Shown: positions 26,595 to 41,981 of the stretch, in pieces
Layout of the letters: each line of letters begins with the position of its first letter
Position numbering within the stretch: the first letter of the stretch is position 1
Notes under the pieces: model-generated
Seen by the model: the letters and a program-made list of their open reading frames with translations, nothing else
Told to the model about the DNA's origin: nothing
Database searches by the model: none
Position numbers and translations under genes: made by a program
NCBI GenBank assembly: GCA_024970065.1
Contig: CP103908.1
Span: 62,001-126,000 of the forward strand
Reading direction: 5' to 3'
DNA: 64,000 bases
Origin: Pediococcus acidilactici
GTDB lineage: Bacteria; Bacillota; Bacilli; Lactobacillales; Lactobacillaceae

Positions 26595-27547
26595 TGGTGA
26601 GCAAGCAGATGAAATACTACTTTATCATTAATAAATGGGCGGGAGCGCGGCATTCTGCTGAGACTTGGCAAAAGATGCATCATCTACTAGTTCAAAACCA
26701 AGTTGAGTTTGAAAGTGTGGTTACCGAGTACCCCCGGCACGCCACGGAATTAGCACAGCAATTTGCTGCCACCCATCGAAAAGGGTGGGTGATCGTTGCG
26801 TTTGGGGGCGATGGCACCCTCATGGAGGTGCTTGAAGGAATCCAACGAGTTGACGCCACGATACCGCTGGGTTACATTCCAGCGGGGTCAGGAAACGATT
26901 TTGCCCGGGCCGTGGGACTATCCCGCGACCCGTATTTGGCGTTGCAACAATTAATCCAAACGACGCAACCAGCTATTTTAGACGTCGGGGCCTATCAAGA
27001 CCAAAAGGAGCCGGTGATTCACTACTTTAGTAATAACGTGGGAATCGGTTTTGACGCCAGTGTCGTTTACCAAGCCAACCAAGGACAAAAAATCAAGTTG
27101 AGCAAGTGGCACTTAGAATCGACCGCGTACGTTTCTGCCTTACTGAAAACGATATTTAAGCAAAAGGGTTTCCCATTAAGTGTAACGATTGACGGACAAA
27201 CTCAGCAGTTCAAGCACGCTTTTTTGGTGTCCATCACCAATATCAAATACTTTGGCGGCGGAGTGGGAATTGCGCCGCGTGCGCAACTTGACGATGGTAA
27301 ACTCGACGTGGTGATCACGGAGAAATTAACGTTATTCCGCTTTATCCGCCTTTTTGCCAAGCTATTGAAGGATGGTTCCCATTTAACGATGCCCGACGTG
27401 TTTTTTGCGACCGGGCGGGAAGTTCAAGTGCATTCCTTTGCACCAGAACATGGTCAGGTCAACGGGGAGGACCTTCCGTACCAACCTTTTGACCTAAAAA
27501 TCTGGACGGTTAAACAATCTTTCTGGTTTACGTTGCAAACTAAGTGA
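26594..27547 (+). CDS. Diacylglycerol/lipid kinase (DagK/YegS family)
   Basis: 317 residues from ATG 26594; ATG 26609 is an alternative. Nucleotide-binding motif 'FGGDGTLMEVLEGI' (GGDGT) and 'YIPAGSGNDFARA' mark the lipid-kinase catalytic domain. The C-terminal beta-domain has 'GKLDVVI'-type sequence. It phosphorylates diacylglycerol at the membrane, recycling it from lipoteichoic acid synthesis. Coupled to the preceding hydrolase. Confidence 0.9.
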   Translation: MVSKQMKYYFIINKWAGARHSAETWQKMHHLLVQNQVEFESVVTEYPRHATELAQQFAATHRKGWVIVAFGGDGTLMEVLEGIQRVDATIPLGYIPAGSGNDFARAVGLSRDPYLALQQLIQTTQPAILDVGAYQDQKEPVIHYFSNNVGIGFDASVVYQANQGQKIKLSKWHLESTAYVSALLKTIFKQKGFPLSVTIDGQTQQFKHAFLVSITNIKYFGGGVGIAPRAQLDDGKLDVVITEKLTLFRFIRLFAKLLKDGSHLTMPDVFFATGREVQVHSFAPEHGQVNGEDLPYQPFDLKIWTVKQSFWFTLQTK

Positions 27548-27942
27548 ATTAATTAGAATGTTCCACGTGAAAAGGGCTGTTAGATAAGTGGGGGATTTTA
27601 GACAGATCATCCGATAAGAAAGTGTCAGAAAATAATTTACTCAGTAGCTTAAATGCTAAAATTGAAGGCAAAACGCTGTTTTAATGGCGTAATGGGGTAA
27701 ACTTTTGTCTTTTATATGGTAGTTTTTCTTTAAATTTCTATTTTTAGTCATTTTAATTAAAAAATCGAGACACTATACAAGGTTTAAAGGGTTAACATAA
27801 TAAACGTAGTCAAGAGCTACACATTTGGCATGGTAGAAAATTGGAATTTCTGAATTTGAGTTTGGAAATTTCATACCCCATTTTCTATTAAACAACTGCC
27901 TCACATTGAGATTATTGATATCTTTCTTTATTTTTTTGCTAG
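27548..27942. other. ~395-bp gap, no gene seen
   Basis: AT-rich with scattered stops in all frames; no ribosome site followed by an open frame. Nothing recognisable was found. Confidence 0.5.
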
Positions 27943-27972
27943 CACACCTAGAGCCGGTCTGGGTGTGTTTTT
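27943..27972 (+). terminator. Intrinsic terminator
   Basis: CACACCTAG (27943-27951) pairs with CTGGGTGTG (27959-27967; one G.T), then TTTTTT. It is 395 bp after the kinase gene, so a long 3' region or a small RNA could end here. Confidence 0.7.
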
Positions 27973-28001
27973 TGTGTTTTGCTTAAGGTGAGATGATTCA
28001 G

Positions 28002-28030
28002 TTGTCAAAAACAAAAGAAGCTGGTAGAAT
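28002..28030 (+). promoter_or_regulatory. Promoter of thioredoxin gene
   Basis: TTGTCA (28002-28007), 17-bp spacer, TAGAAT (28025-28030); about 76 bp before the start codon. Confidence 0.75.
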
Positions 28031-28106
28031 ATTAATGTAAAGATAACTTACAAAAAGTAAGTTTACCTTTCGACTAGTTAACGACCTTTAAAAGGAGACG
28101 TTCATA

Positions 28107-28427
28107 ATGAGTAATCAAGCAAACTTAACTAACGAAGAAATTTTTGACGCAATCAAAACTGGCAAGAAGATGCTATTTTTTACCGCCGGATGGTGCCCGG
28201 ATTGCGCGTTCATCAAACCAGCAATGCCTGAAATCATGAAGAAATACGACCAATACGATTGGATTACGGTTGACCGTGACGATAATTTGGAAGTTGCCCA
28301 ACATTTTGGGATTATGGGAATTCCAAGCTTCATCGCCTTGCAAGATGGCAAGGAATTGGCACGCTTCGGTAAGGGTGAACGTCATACCCCTGCAGAAGTG
28401 GAAGAATTCATCCAAAGCATTGCTTAA
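28107..28427 (+). CDS. Thioredoxin-family protein
   Basis: 106 residues. The active site is 'WCPDC' (WCxxC; the common thioredoxin has WCGPC), followed by cis-Pro 'GIMGIPSF'. AAGGAG precedes ATG 28107. The CPDC variant is typical of a small Lactobacillus thioredoxin-like group and may shift the redox potential. Cytoplasmic dithiol/disulfide exchange. It has its own promoter and terminator. Confidence 0.92.
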   Translation: MSNQANLTNEEIFDAIKTGKKMLFFTAGWCPDCAFIKPAMPEIMKKYDQYDWITVDRDDNLEVAQHFGIMGIPSFIALQDGKELARFGKGERHTPAEVEEFIQSIA

Positions 28428-28448
28428 CGTTTTTTAATATAGTTATGA

Positions 28449-28482
28449 GGGCTTAAAAGAGCAATCTTTTAAGTCCTTTTTT
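28449..28482 (+). terminator. Terminator of thioredoxin gene
   Basis: GGGCTTAAAAGA (28449-28460) and TCTTTTAAGTCC (28465-28476), loop GCAA, then TTTTTT. Confidence 0.88.
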
Positions 28483-28597
28483 GTTTTTTGGGGAAGATTT
28501 TCCTTCCATCAACATTTGTATGAGAGTAGAATGTTCTCTTATATTGAAGCGGCTATAAAGTACACAGCTTAAACTTTTCGCATCGAGAGGTAGCGTA

Positions 28598-29407
28598 ATG
28601 GCTTTAAATCAACTAGAGGGCTTATTGTTTTGGTTAGCAATCCTGATGGCGGTTTTGACGGTGATCGTTATCGGGATTTACTTTTGGAAAACGAGGTATC
28701 GGGGTGGCAATTACCTGCGGGATCCGCACATTCCCCTGCGCTATTTTATTCAAAGGCAAGTTGACCGTCGCGGCCAAGTCACGGGCTACGAATGCTTGCT
28801 ACGTACCCAGGATGTTGCGGGACAATGGACGTTACCCCGGGACTTTAACTCTTTGCCATTGCGGCGCGTAATTGACCTATTGGAAGATACCTTCGTTTCG
28901 CTTCCGGCTGAACCGGTTACCCTATCCATTAAGCTAACGTACCAACAGATTGTTAGCCCGGATTTTGAGTACTTTGTCCGGTGGGCAATCACGAAAATTG
29001 AACCGATGAGTTTGGCGGTAGAAATTTCGATTAAGGCGATGGAAAAACGGGTAAACCACCGTTTATTAAGGCACCAGATTCAAATGGGACGCAGTTATGG
29101 GATGCAGTTCTCCGTGAACAACGTAGGATCGGACCTAAACGACTTAAAAAGCATTGAGTGGCTTTTGCCGGAAATCGATATTTTAAAGGCTTCGATGCGG
29201 AGTTTCCGTAAAGAAGACCCGCACGAATGGCTTGATTTAAATCTTCAGTTTTGGAATCGTTTAGCACGCAAGAACCATATCAAATTGGTTTTAGTCGGAA
29301 TTGAAAATGCGCAAGACCAGGCGTTAGCCGAACAATTACAAATTGATGCGCGACAGGGCTATCTTTTTGGAAAGCCTGAGGATGTTCACGGGAGTGCAGA
29401 AAAATGA
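28598..29407 (+). CDS. Membrane-anchored degenerate EAL-domain protein
   Basis: 269 residues: one N-terminal membrane helix (~7-28), then an EAL-type fold. The signature is 'YECLLRT' in place of E-A-L. 'EISIKAM' keeps a Glu, but the 'DDFGTG' metal loop reads 'NNVGSDLNDL', lacking both Asp residues, while 'QGYLFGKP' near the C-terminus fits the EAL end motif 'QGYxxGxP'. Cyclic-di-GMP hydrolysis is therefore unlikely and a binding or sensory role is more likely. It heads an exopolysaccharide-type operon and overlaps the next gene by four bases. Confidence 0.8.
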   Translation: MALNQLEGLLFWLAILMAVLTVIVIGIYFWKTRYRGGNYLRDPHIPLRYFIQRQVDRRGQVTGYECLLRTQDVAGQWTLPRDFNSLPLRRVIDLLEDTFVSLPAEPVTLSIKLTYQQIVSPDFEYFVRWAITKIEPMSLAVEISIKAMEKRVNHRLLRHQIQMGRSYGMQFSVNNVGSDLNDLKSIEWLLPEIDILKASMRSFRKEDPHEWLDLNLQFWNRLARKNHIKLVLVGIENAQDQALAEQLQIDARQGYLFGKPEDVHGSAEK

Positions 29408-29907
29408 AAGATAAAAGACAACAATTGTATACCGATCCGTATTTTGAAAGGGGACATTGGTGGTTAAAGGTCCGTCAAACGTTCATTGCGATTTTAGGGT
29501 GGATCGGGGTGATTGTACCGGCGACCATCACGGCCACTGCATTGTGGGCCCAATCCCACCCGCGGGTGCCACACCTATGGGACTATCCGGAAGGGATTTT
29601 TGAAATCAAATTTTTAGCGGCAGTTTTATTGTTTGCCTTTACGATGGCCAGTTTATTCGCGGTTAGCATGACCATCATCCAAAATCGTCGCCGAGACCGG
29701 CTTGCCGAACAGTGGCTAACCTTTAACCCGATTAACCAGCGTAAACGGGAAGCCCGTTTGGAAAAATTTATGACCACCCGATTTGGTGATAAAGAATTCC
29801 GCGAAAACGTCAAGTATTATGAAGTTGAGCCCGAGCAAAACTTGGGCACGGACGAAATTCACCACCTCTACCAGGAAAATAATTTGGATGATTTGAACAA
29901 GGAGTAG
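29404..29907 (+). CDS. Small membrane protein of polysaccharide operon (PgaD-like by context)
   Basis: 167 residues with two hydrophobic helices (~28-50 and ~72-94) separated by a short outer loop; the charged C-terminal half is cytoplasmic ('RRRDRLAEQW', acidic tail). The position between an EAL protein and a GT2 synthase, and the two-helix layout, recall PgaD/IcaD partners of poly-GlcNAc synthases, but sequence similarity is too weak to be sure. It is coupled upstream (ATGA) and 4 bp from the synthase gene. Confidence 0.7.
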   Translation: MKDKRQQLYTDPYFERGHWWLKVRQTFIAILGWIGVIVPATITATALWAQSHPRVPHLWDYPEGIFEIKFLAAVLLFAFTMASLFAVSMTIIQNRRRDRLAEQWLTFNPINQRKREARLEKFMTTRFGDKEFRENVKYYEVEPEQNLGTDEIHHLYQENNLDDLNKE

Positions 29908-29911
29908 GATA

Positions 29912-31240
29912 ATGGCGCCGATTGTATTTAACAACCTGTTTAAGGGGAGTTTTTTAGCAACCACCACTAATTTTATTTTGTTAATTTTATGCCTGTACCC
30001 GGTAATTGGGGCCTTCTTCTGGTTTACAGGTTCGTTATCTTATCGCTTTTTGAAAACCAATAAACGTGAGGATAACTGGCGTAACTTGCCCGCAGAGGAA
30101 CAGCCGATGGTGACGATTATGATTCCGGCCCATAATGAGGAGGTAATGATTGAAGAGACAATCACTTACCTATTTGAAGAGCTGAACTACGAGAATTTTG
30201 AGGTGTTGGTAATGGACGACGGCTCTACGGACCAGACCGCCGCAATCTTAGCGCGGTTACGAGAGCGTTACCCACGGCTACGTACCATTAAAATTAAGAA
30301 GAATAAGGGCAAAGCCCACGCCTTTAACATCGGGATGTACTTTGCCAAGGGTGAGTATATTTTAAGCAACGATGCCGACACCATTCCAGAACCGGATGCG
30401 TTAATGAAGTACATGAACTTTTTCTTGAGTGAGCGCGATATTAATACTTCCGCGGTGACCGCTAACATGGATGTTCAAAACCGAACCAAAATTATTGGCA
30501 AGGCCCAAACCGTGGAGTTTTCTAGCATTGTTGGGGTTATTAAACGGAGCCAAACGGCGGTTAACGATTCGATGTACGCTTATAGCGGGGCTAACACCAT
30601 GTACAAGAAGGATTTTTTGATCGACGTGGGTGGTTTTCGCCAAAATCGGGCAACCGAAGACATTAGCATTGCGTGGGATCACCAAATGATTGGCGCGGTG
30701 CCCCGGTTTGCCCCAAACATCGTATTCCACATGAACGTACCGGAATCGATTCGGGATCTTTATCGGCAACGTAAACGTTGGGCACAAGGGGGAACCGAAG
30801 TCTGGCTAACGAACATCAAGAAGTTCGTCCGCCACCCCCTTAAACACCGTTACCAAATGTCAATGTTTATCGATTCAACCCTTTCAATTATTTGGTCATT
30901 TTTCTTCGTGATCACGGCGATTATTTTCGCGTTTACCATGGGCGGGGCATATTTAACTGGCCATCAGGACACCGTATTTCGCGGATTCATGATGGCGTTC
31001 ATTTTTATTGCCTTTGAAATCATTGCCGGATTTTTTCAGCTATTAGCGGCCTTAGTGCTTGATCATCACGCAGCAAAACTCAAGTACGTCATTTTTGCGC
31101 CACTGTATATGTTGTTTTTTTGGATGATTAATCCAATTACGGTAGTAACGACGTTTGTTCCGGCGCTTAAAACGATTTTTGGTTTAGGCTCGGGAACTTG
31201 GGTAAGCCCCGAACGCAAGTCCCTACAAAACAAAAAATAG
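29912..31240 (+). CDS. Processive family-2 glycosyltransferase (PgaC/IcaA-like)
   Basis: 442 residues from ATG 29912 (AAGGAG upstream). One helix (~18-40), then the GT2 domain: 'VTIMIPAHNEE', 'VMDDGSTDQT', 'LSNDADTIPEPD' (DxD), 'ATEDISIAWD' (TED) and 'RQRKRWAQGG' (Q/RxxRW of processive synthases), followed by three to four C-terminal helices. The full set implies synthesis and export of a beta-linked polysaccharide, most like poly-GlcNAc. The linked EAL protein suggests control by c-di-GMP. Confidence 0.92.
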   Translation: MAPIVFNNLFKGSFLATTTNFILLILCLYPVIGAFFWFTGSLSYRFLKTNKREDNWRNLPAEEQPMVTIMIPAHNEEVMIEETITYLFEELNYENFEVLVMDDGSTDQTAAILARLRERYPRLRTIKIKKNKGKAHAFNIGMYFAKGEYILSNDADTIPEPDALMKYMNFFLSERDINTSAVTANMDVQNRTKIIGKAQTVEFSSIVGVIKRSQTAVNDSMYAYSGANTMYKKDFLIDVGGFRQNRATEDISIAWDHQMIGAVPRFAPNIVFHMNVPESIRDLYRQRKRWAQGGTEVWLTNIKKFVRHPLKHRYQMSMFIDSTLSIIWSFFFVITAIIFAFTMGGAYLTGHQDTVFRGFMMAFIFIAFEIIAGFFQLLAALVLDHHAAKLKYVIFAPLYMLFFWMINPITVVTTFVPALKTIFGLGSGTWVSPERKSLQNKK

Positions 31241-31242
31241 TT

Positions 31243-31283
31243 AAAACATGTTCTGCGTTTTATTTGCGAAACATGTTTTTTGT
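31243..31283 (+). terminator. Terminator of polysaccharide operon
   Basis: AAAACATGTT (31243-31252) pairs with AACATGTTTT (31270-31279), then TT. Confidence 0.8.
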
Positions 31284-31346
31284 TTGCCAAAAAAATGTAC
31301 AAAATTAAAATAACGGTGCAAAATAAAATGTAAGGGATTTCATTGA

Positions 31347-32807
<1,461 letters not shown>

Positions 32808-32914
32808 TTAGGTAGTTAATTATCAATCCTGTGAGCTAAATCCGTTCAGTCACTCTCTGATTGTGCTAAAATAGCACTAGGAAGGGCTTGCACCAAGAAC
32901 GGAGGGCGATATTT

Positions 32915-33715
32915 ATGCTGTATTATGACCAACACGTACACACCAATTTTTCATTTGATTCAGATGAAAAAATGGAAAATTACCTAAAAATCACCGGGGA
33001 TGATTTTGTTTCAACGGAACACTTGGAATTTAACAACCCGGACGCAGGTAAAAAGGATAGCGTTCCGGACTATACGGGCTACGTTACCGAAATTGAACGG
33101 TTAAAGAAGGCCACCGGTAAACGAATCTATAAGGGAATCGAAATCGGGGTTTCGGCTGGACAGATTGATCGGATTAAAGATTACATGGCACACCACGCGT
33201 TTGATTTACGCCTGTTGAGTTTTCATCAAAATGGTGAAATGGATTTTCAAGATGAACAAGTTGCCCATCTAGATCCGTTAAAAGTTACTCAGGAATACTA
33301 CCAAATGATGTGGCAAGGGATTAACGAGTATCACGATGCGGATGTTTTGGCACATTTCGACTATGGGGTCCGGCGCTTGAACCTAACCTCGGGGCAATTT
33401 GCGACGACGGCGGGAGTTTTACTAACCAAGATCTTTAAAATTGCCATTGAAAACGACATGGCGTTTGAGTTGAATACTAAGAGTATGTATAAGTACCGCA
33501 ACATTGGCTTGTACGACTACGCAATTGAGATTTACAAGCAACTCGGCGGCAAACGTTACACGATTGGCTCAGACGCACATGACGTTGCCCATTACGAAAA
33601 CCACTTCCAAGACGCATTGGAGATGTTGAAGGCCCATGACATTCACCACGTCAACGTCTTCCGGCAGGGTGCGATGACCGTGATCCCAATTGATAACGTT
33701 CCTGAAGATTTATAG
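32915..33715 (+). CDS. PHP-domain phosphatase (histidinol-phosphatase-like)
   Basis: 266 residues from ATG 32915 (GGAGGG upstream). Metal motifs of the PHP family in order: 'DQHVHTNFSFDSD', 'STEHLEF', 'KGIEIG', 'LSFHQNG', 'LAHFDYGVRR' and 'IGSDAHDV'. HisK-type enzymes split histidinol phosphate, but no his operon is present, so another phosphate ester is possible. Monocistronic with a strong terminator. Confidence 0.88.
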   Translation: MLYYDQHVHTNFSFDSDEKMENYLKITGDDFVSTEHLEFNNPDAGKKDSVPDYTGYVTEIERLKKATGKRIYKGIEIGVSAGQIDRIKDYMAHHAFDLRLLSFHQNGEMDFQDEQVAHLDPLKVTQEYYQMMWQGINEYHDADVLAHFDYGVRRLNLTSGQFATTAGVLLTKIFKIAIENDMAFELNTKSMYKYRNIGLYDYAIEIYKQLGGKRYTIGSDAHDVAHYENHFQDALEMLKAHDIHHVNVFRQGAMTVIPIDNVPEDL

Positions 33716-33747
33716 AAAACTTCTATATAGTTAAGAAAGCAAAAACG

Positions 33748-33792
33748 AATGCGTTATTCCAAAACGACCTTTGGAATAACGCATTTTTTATT
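33748..33792. terminator. Strong terminator before the rRNA operon
   Basis: Perfect 16-bp stem 33748-33763 with 33770-33785, flanked by A and T runs. Confidence 0.9.
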
Positions 33793-33882
33793 TGCCCGGC
33801 AACAAGAGAAGTGATTCAGTAATATTTTGAAAACGCTTCGTAATCTTTTTGAACAAAAATTAAAATAAATGTCACAAAAGTG

Positions 33883-33911
33883 TTGACGGGTGCCGAAAAT
33901 GAGTGTATAGT
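33883..33911 (+). promoter_or_regulatory. rRNA promoter P1
   Basis: TTGACG (33883-33888), 17-bp spacer, TATAGT (33906-33911). Confidence 0.8.
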
Positions 33912-33971
33912 ATATTTCTGTTGTCGCGAGGAACAACGTCATTGATTCTTCAAATTAATTGAAATTAATCC

Positions 33972-34000
33972 TTGACATTAATTGCTCATCACGATATACT
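33972..34000 (+). promoter_or_regulatory. rRNA promoter P2
   Basis: TTGACA (33972-33977), 17-bp spacer, TATACT (33995-34000); near-consensus, 89 bp after P1. The ~185-bp leader to the 16S start holds 'CTTTGAAAACTGAA', which recurs in the 16S-23S spacer and belongs to rRNA processing or antitermination. Confidence 0.88.
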
Positions 34001-34185
34001 TAAAAAGTTGTGTTAAACGACTTAAACGTTGTTAGCTCAACGATGGTAGACCTTTGAAAACTGAACAAAATTTTGACAAACGATCGTGTGAGGACTCGCA
34101 AATCAATATGATTTAGTGAGAACAAACATGCGAAGTCAATTCGCAAAAACAAACAATTAATGAGCTTGAAAAAGACTCATCATTT

Positions 34186-38905
<4,720 letters not shown>

Positions 38906-39002
38906 AGTAGAACGTGGCAAGTAACTCGAAAGAAAATGTAGATATTATTCAGTTTTGAGGGGACAAAAGTTTTCTCAAGTGATAACGCAAGTTAGCACAG
39001 AG

Positions 39003-39119
39003 TGTGGTGACGATAGTGAGAAGGATATACCTGTTCCCATGTCGAACACAGAAGTCAAGCTTCTTAACGCCAAGAGTAGTTGGGGGATCGCCCCCTGCGA
39101 GGGTAGGACGTTGCCATGC
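39003..39119 (+). rRNA. 5S ribosomal RNA
   Basis: 117 nt with the conserved 'CCTGTTCCCATGTCGAACAC' loop and 'GGGTAGGACG' near the end. It follows the 23S by about 97 bp. Confidence 0.95.
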
Positions 39120-39127
39120 AAGCCAAG

Positions 39128-39156
39128 GAGTCTTCCGGAAGGAAGGCTCTTTTTTT
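39128..39156 (+). terminator. rRNA operon terminator
   Basis: GAGTCTTCC (39128-39136) and GGAAGGCTC (39141-39149), loop GGAA, then seven T. No tRNA genes follow. Confidence 0.92.
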
Positions 39157-39284
39157 GTGCCTTTCTTAAACGATACTAGATGTTATCAGGGCGTTTTCTA
39201 AGGAAGACTAAAGCGGTTACTTGTATTTTATAATCAGAAGCTGTATTGTTGCTGTGACGAGTGATAAAAAGGAGGAGCAATAAT

Positions 39285-40301
39285 ATGTATAAAGCTAGTG
39301 AACAGCGTTATGATAATATGACCTATAATCGCGTAGGTAATAGTGGTCTAAAATTATCGGCAATTGGGTTAGGACTTTGGAATAATTTTGGTAGTGTAGA
39401 TCCCTTAGAAAACCAAAAGGAAATTCTATTTAAAGCCTTTGACCTAGGAATCACCTATTTTGATTTAGCCAACAATTATGGACCAATTCCAGGAAGTGCC
39501 GAAGAGAATTTTGGGCGCATTATGAAAAGTGACTTGCACCATTACCGTGACGAAATGGTGATTGCCAGCAAAGCGGGTTTTGTAATGTGGCCAGGACCTT
39601 ATGGAAACTGGGGTTCAAGGAAGAGTATCATTGCAAGTGCGGACCAAAGCTTACAACGGACTGGTTTAGATTATTTTGATATATTCTACAGCCACCGAGC
39701 GGATCCAAAGACACCGGTCGAAGAAACGGCTTTGGCACTTGATCAACTAGTTCGTTCTGGAAAGACTCTTTATGTAGGAATTTCTAATTACAATGGGGAA
39801 CAAACGGCAGCCATTACCAAGATTTTTAAAGAATTACGGACGCCATTCATTATTAACCAACCCCGCTACAACATGTTTAACCGGGATGTAGAAACGGATC
39901 TTTTCCCCGTATTGGAGCGGGAAGGAAAAGCGGCAACTAGTTACAGCTCTCTATCGCAAGGCTTGCTAACGGATAAATATTTACAAGGCATTGATGAGAA
40001 TTCACGGGCCAAAAAGCAAACTATTCCATTCCTAAGCCCTGTCCAAGTAGAAGAGACTCTAGAAACCGTTAAAAAGTTAAACGAAGTCGCTAAACGGCGT
40101 GGTCAAAGCTTGGCTCAAATGGCGTTGGCGTGGAACTTACGTAAACCCGTAGTGGCAAGTGTATTAATTGGTGCAAGTCGGGCGCAACAAGTCGTTGACA
40201 ACGTCAATGCGCTTGAAGATCTCGAGTTTAGTGATGAAGAGTTGGAACAAATTGACCAAATTTTGGCTGCTCAGAGTCCAATCGACTGGGACGCCCGTTA
40301 A
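39285..40301 (+). CDS. Aldo/keto reductase, L-glyceraldehyde-3-phosphate reductase type (YghZ-like)
   Basis: 338 residues from ATG 39285 (GGAGGAG upstream). It has the longer AKR form with 'GLGLWNNFG', 'YFDLANNYGPIPGSAEENFG' (Asp/Tyr), 'IASKAGF' (Lys) and 'FYSHRADPKTPVEETALALD' (His). This is the YghZ/MgrA and KCNAB-like group, which reduces L-glyceraldehyde 3-phosphate and methylglyoxal. Single gene just after the rRNA operon. Confidence 0.92.
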   Translation: MYKASEQRYDNMTYNRVGNSGLKLSAIGLGLWNNFGSVDPLENQKEILFKAFDLGITYFDLANNYGPIPGSAEENFGRIMKSDLHHYRDEMVIASKAGFVMWPGPYGNWGSRKSIIASADQSLQRTGLDYFDIFYSHRADPKTPVEETALALDQLVRSGKTLYVGISNYNGEQTAAITKIFKELRTPFIINQPRYNMFNRDVETDLFPVLEREGKAATSYSSLSQGLLTDKYLQGIDENSRAKKQTIPFLSPVQVEETLETVKKLNEVAKRRGQSLAQMALAWNLRKPVVASVLIGASRAQQVVDNVNALEDLEFSDEELEQIDQILAAQSPIDWDAR

Positions 40302-40356
40302 ACAGGGCTTGATAGCGTTACGTTTAATCCTGCCGAAAATTGGTGTAGAATACTAC

Positions 40357-40371
40357 ATGAAAACGTTTCCC
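40357..40371 (+). promoter_or_regulatory. Catabolite-responsive (cre-like) site before galK
   Basis: ATGAAAACGTTTCCC matches the CcpA site pattern WTGNAANCGNWWNCA except at the final base. It lies 38 bp before the galK start, just after a TAGAAT -10 candidate (40346-40351), consistent with CcpA repression. Confidence 0.55.
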
Positions 40372-40408
40372 GTAACGAAATGAACAAACCATATTTGGGA
40401 GGATAATC

Positions 40409-41572
40409 ATGCTTAAAGAAGCAATTGCAGAAAAGTTTCATCAAATTTTTAAAACTGAAGCTGAAGAAGTTTATTTTTCACCTGGTCGGATTAACTTGAT
40501 TGGGGAGCATACTGATTATAATGGCGGTCACGTTTTTCCTTGCGCAATTAGCCTGGGAACCTATGGCGCCTACCGGAGTCGAGAAGACAATAAGGTAAGA
40601 ATGTATTCAGGAAATTTGTCGGATACTGGCATCATCGAATTTGACGTTAATGACCTTGAATTTGATGCTAAGTACAAGTGGAGTAACTACTTGCGAGGCA
40701 TGATGTTAGAAATGCGCGAACTTACTCGCGAGTATGATCACGGTTTTGAGCTATATTTAGAGGGTGACTTACCGGACGGTGCCGGTTTATCTTCGTCAGC
40801 TTCGATTGAAATGCTGATGGGGACCATTTTAAACGACCAGTTTAATTTGCGCATCACCCCAATTGAAATCGTTAAAGCTGGGCAACGCGTTGAAAATAAC
40901 TACATCAAAGTTAATTCGGGAATTATGGATCAATTCGCGGTCGAAATGGGCCGTCGGAACGAAGCCACCTTCCTAGATACGAACACCATGGAGTATGACT
41001 ACGCGCCGTTGGATTTAAATAACTACGTGATCCTAATTATGAACACCAATAAACCGCACGAATTGGCTAATTCCGAATATAATACGCGCCGTGCCGAATG
41101 CGAAGAAGCATTACGGCGGCTACAGACGAAGCTAAATATCAACGCGCTGGGTGAGTTGACTAAGGACGCGTTTGATCAGTACGCGTATTTAATTAATGAC
41201 GCAACGCTAATCAAACGGGCACGCCATGCCGTTTTTGAGAACCAACGGACCGTGGAAGCCCGGGAAGCCCTCAAACAGGGGGACCTAAAGCTGTTTGGTC
41301 GGTTAGTCAGTGCTTCACATGTTTCACTGCAATTTGATTACGAGGTTAGCGTGCCCGAACTCGACATGCTAGTGAACGCAGCTTGGCAAACACCGGGGGT
41401 ACTCGGCGCACGAATGATTGGAGGCGGTTTTGGCGGTTGTGCAATCGCCTTAATCGAAAAAGAACGGGTTGACGAGCTGGTAAAAACAGTTGGCCAAAAA
41501 TATCAGGAACAATTTGGCTACGCAGCTGACTTTTACGAGGCTAAAATTGTCGACGGTCCTCACAAAGTTTAA
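40409..41572 (+). CDS. galK: Galactokinase
   Basis: 387 residues from ATG 40409 (GGGAGG upstream). GHMP-kinase motifs: 'SPGRINLIGEHTDYNGGHVFP' (galactose signature, only partly quoted here), ATP loop 'LPDGAGLSSSAS' and C-terminal 'GARMIGGGFGGC'. It makes galactose-1-phosphate for the Leloir pathway. galE, galT and galM are not adjacent. The organism therefore has two galactose routes in this window (GalK and the tagatose-6-phosphate genes near 60 kb). Confidence 0.96.
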   Translation: MLKEAIAEKFHQIFKTEAEEVYFSPGRINLIGEHTDYNGGHVFPCAISLGTYGAYRSREDNKVRMYSGNLSDTGIIEFDVNDLEFDAKYKWSNYLRGMMLEMRELTREYDHGFELYLEGDLPDGAGLSSSASIEMLMGTILNDQFNLRITPIEIVKAGQRVENNYIKVNSGIMDQFAVEMGRRNEATFLDTNTMEYDYAPLDLNNYVILIMNTNKPHELANSEYNTRRAECEEALRRLQTKLNINALGELTKDAFDQYAYLINDATLIKRARHAVFENQRTVEAREALKQGDLKLFGRLVSASHVSLQFDYEVSVPELDMLVNAAWQTPGVLGARMIGGGFGGCAIALIEKERVDELVKTVGQKYQEQFGYAADFYEAKIVDGPHKV

Positions 41573-41762
41573 ATTGGCGACAGAGCAAGAAGATATCTTG
41601 GGCTTTATTTTTAAAATCAGCAAACTTCTGCAATCGCATACCCGACTTTTTATTCACCTGCCGCTTAAACAGAGCTGAAATAGTCGAAGAATGTTCAAAT
41701 TGATTGTTAAAAACTAACGCAATCTGTCCAAGTTTTGGGAAACCGAGCAATCAAACTAATAG
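41573..41762. other. galK downstream region, no convincing gene
   Basis: An open minus-strand frame (41541-41750, from TTG) overlaps galK and has no ribosome site; probably not a gene. Nothing else was seen before the terminator, and 41805-41981 is also empty apart from the leader of the sigma factor. Confidence 0.5.
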
Positions 41763-41804
41763 GAAACCTAGATTTTGGGAATTGAAATCTGGGTTTCTTT
41801 TTTA
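41763..41804 (+). terminator. Terminator after galK
   Basis: GAAACCTAGATTT (41763-41775) with AAATCTGGGTTTC (41785-41797; one G.T), then TTTTTT. Confidence 0.85.
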
Positions 41805-41981
41805 TCGCTCATCAAAGCGTTATCTTCTAATCATAATTTCATTTTAAGGACAAATTACACCCTTTTAGTTAAAAACTACAGTTTAGGATCAACAAACTAC
41901 CCGAGAAATTGTTACGGGCGGTTACGTATTATAAAAGGCGACCAAGGGCCCTTGGATCTTTTAATTTAGGAGATTCAAGTT

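Noticed and set aside
39190..39202. Shared TTTCTAAGGAAGAC at 11107 and 39196
   Set aside because: Only 14 bp, AT-rich, similar to the sequence after 16S; too short to support an element.
41541..41750. 69-codon minus-strand frame after galK
   Set aside because: Starts at TTG without a ribosome site, overlaps the galK end, and runs against a plus-strand terminator region.
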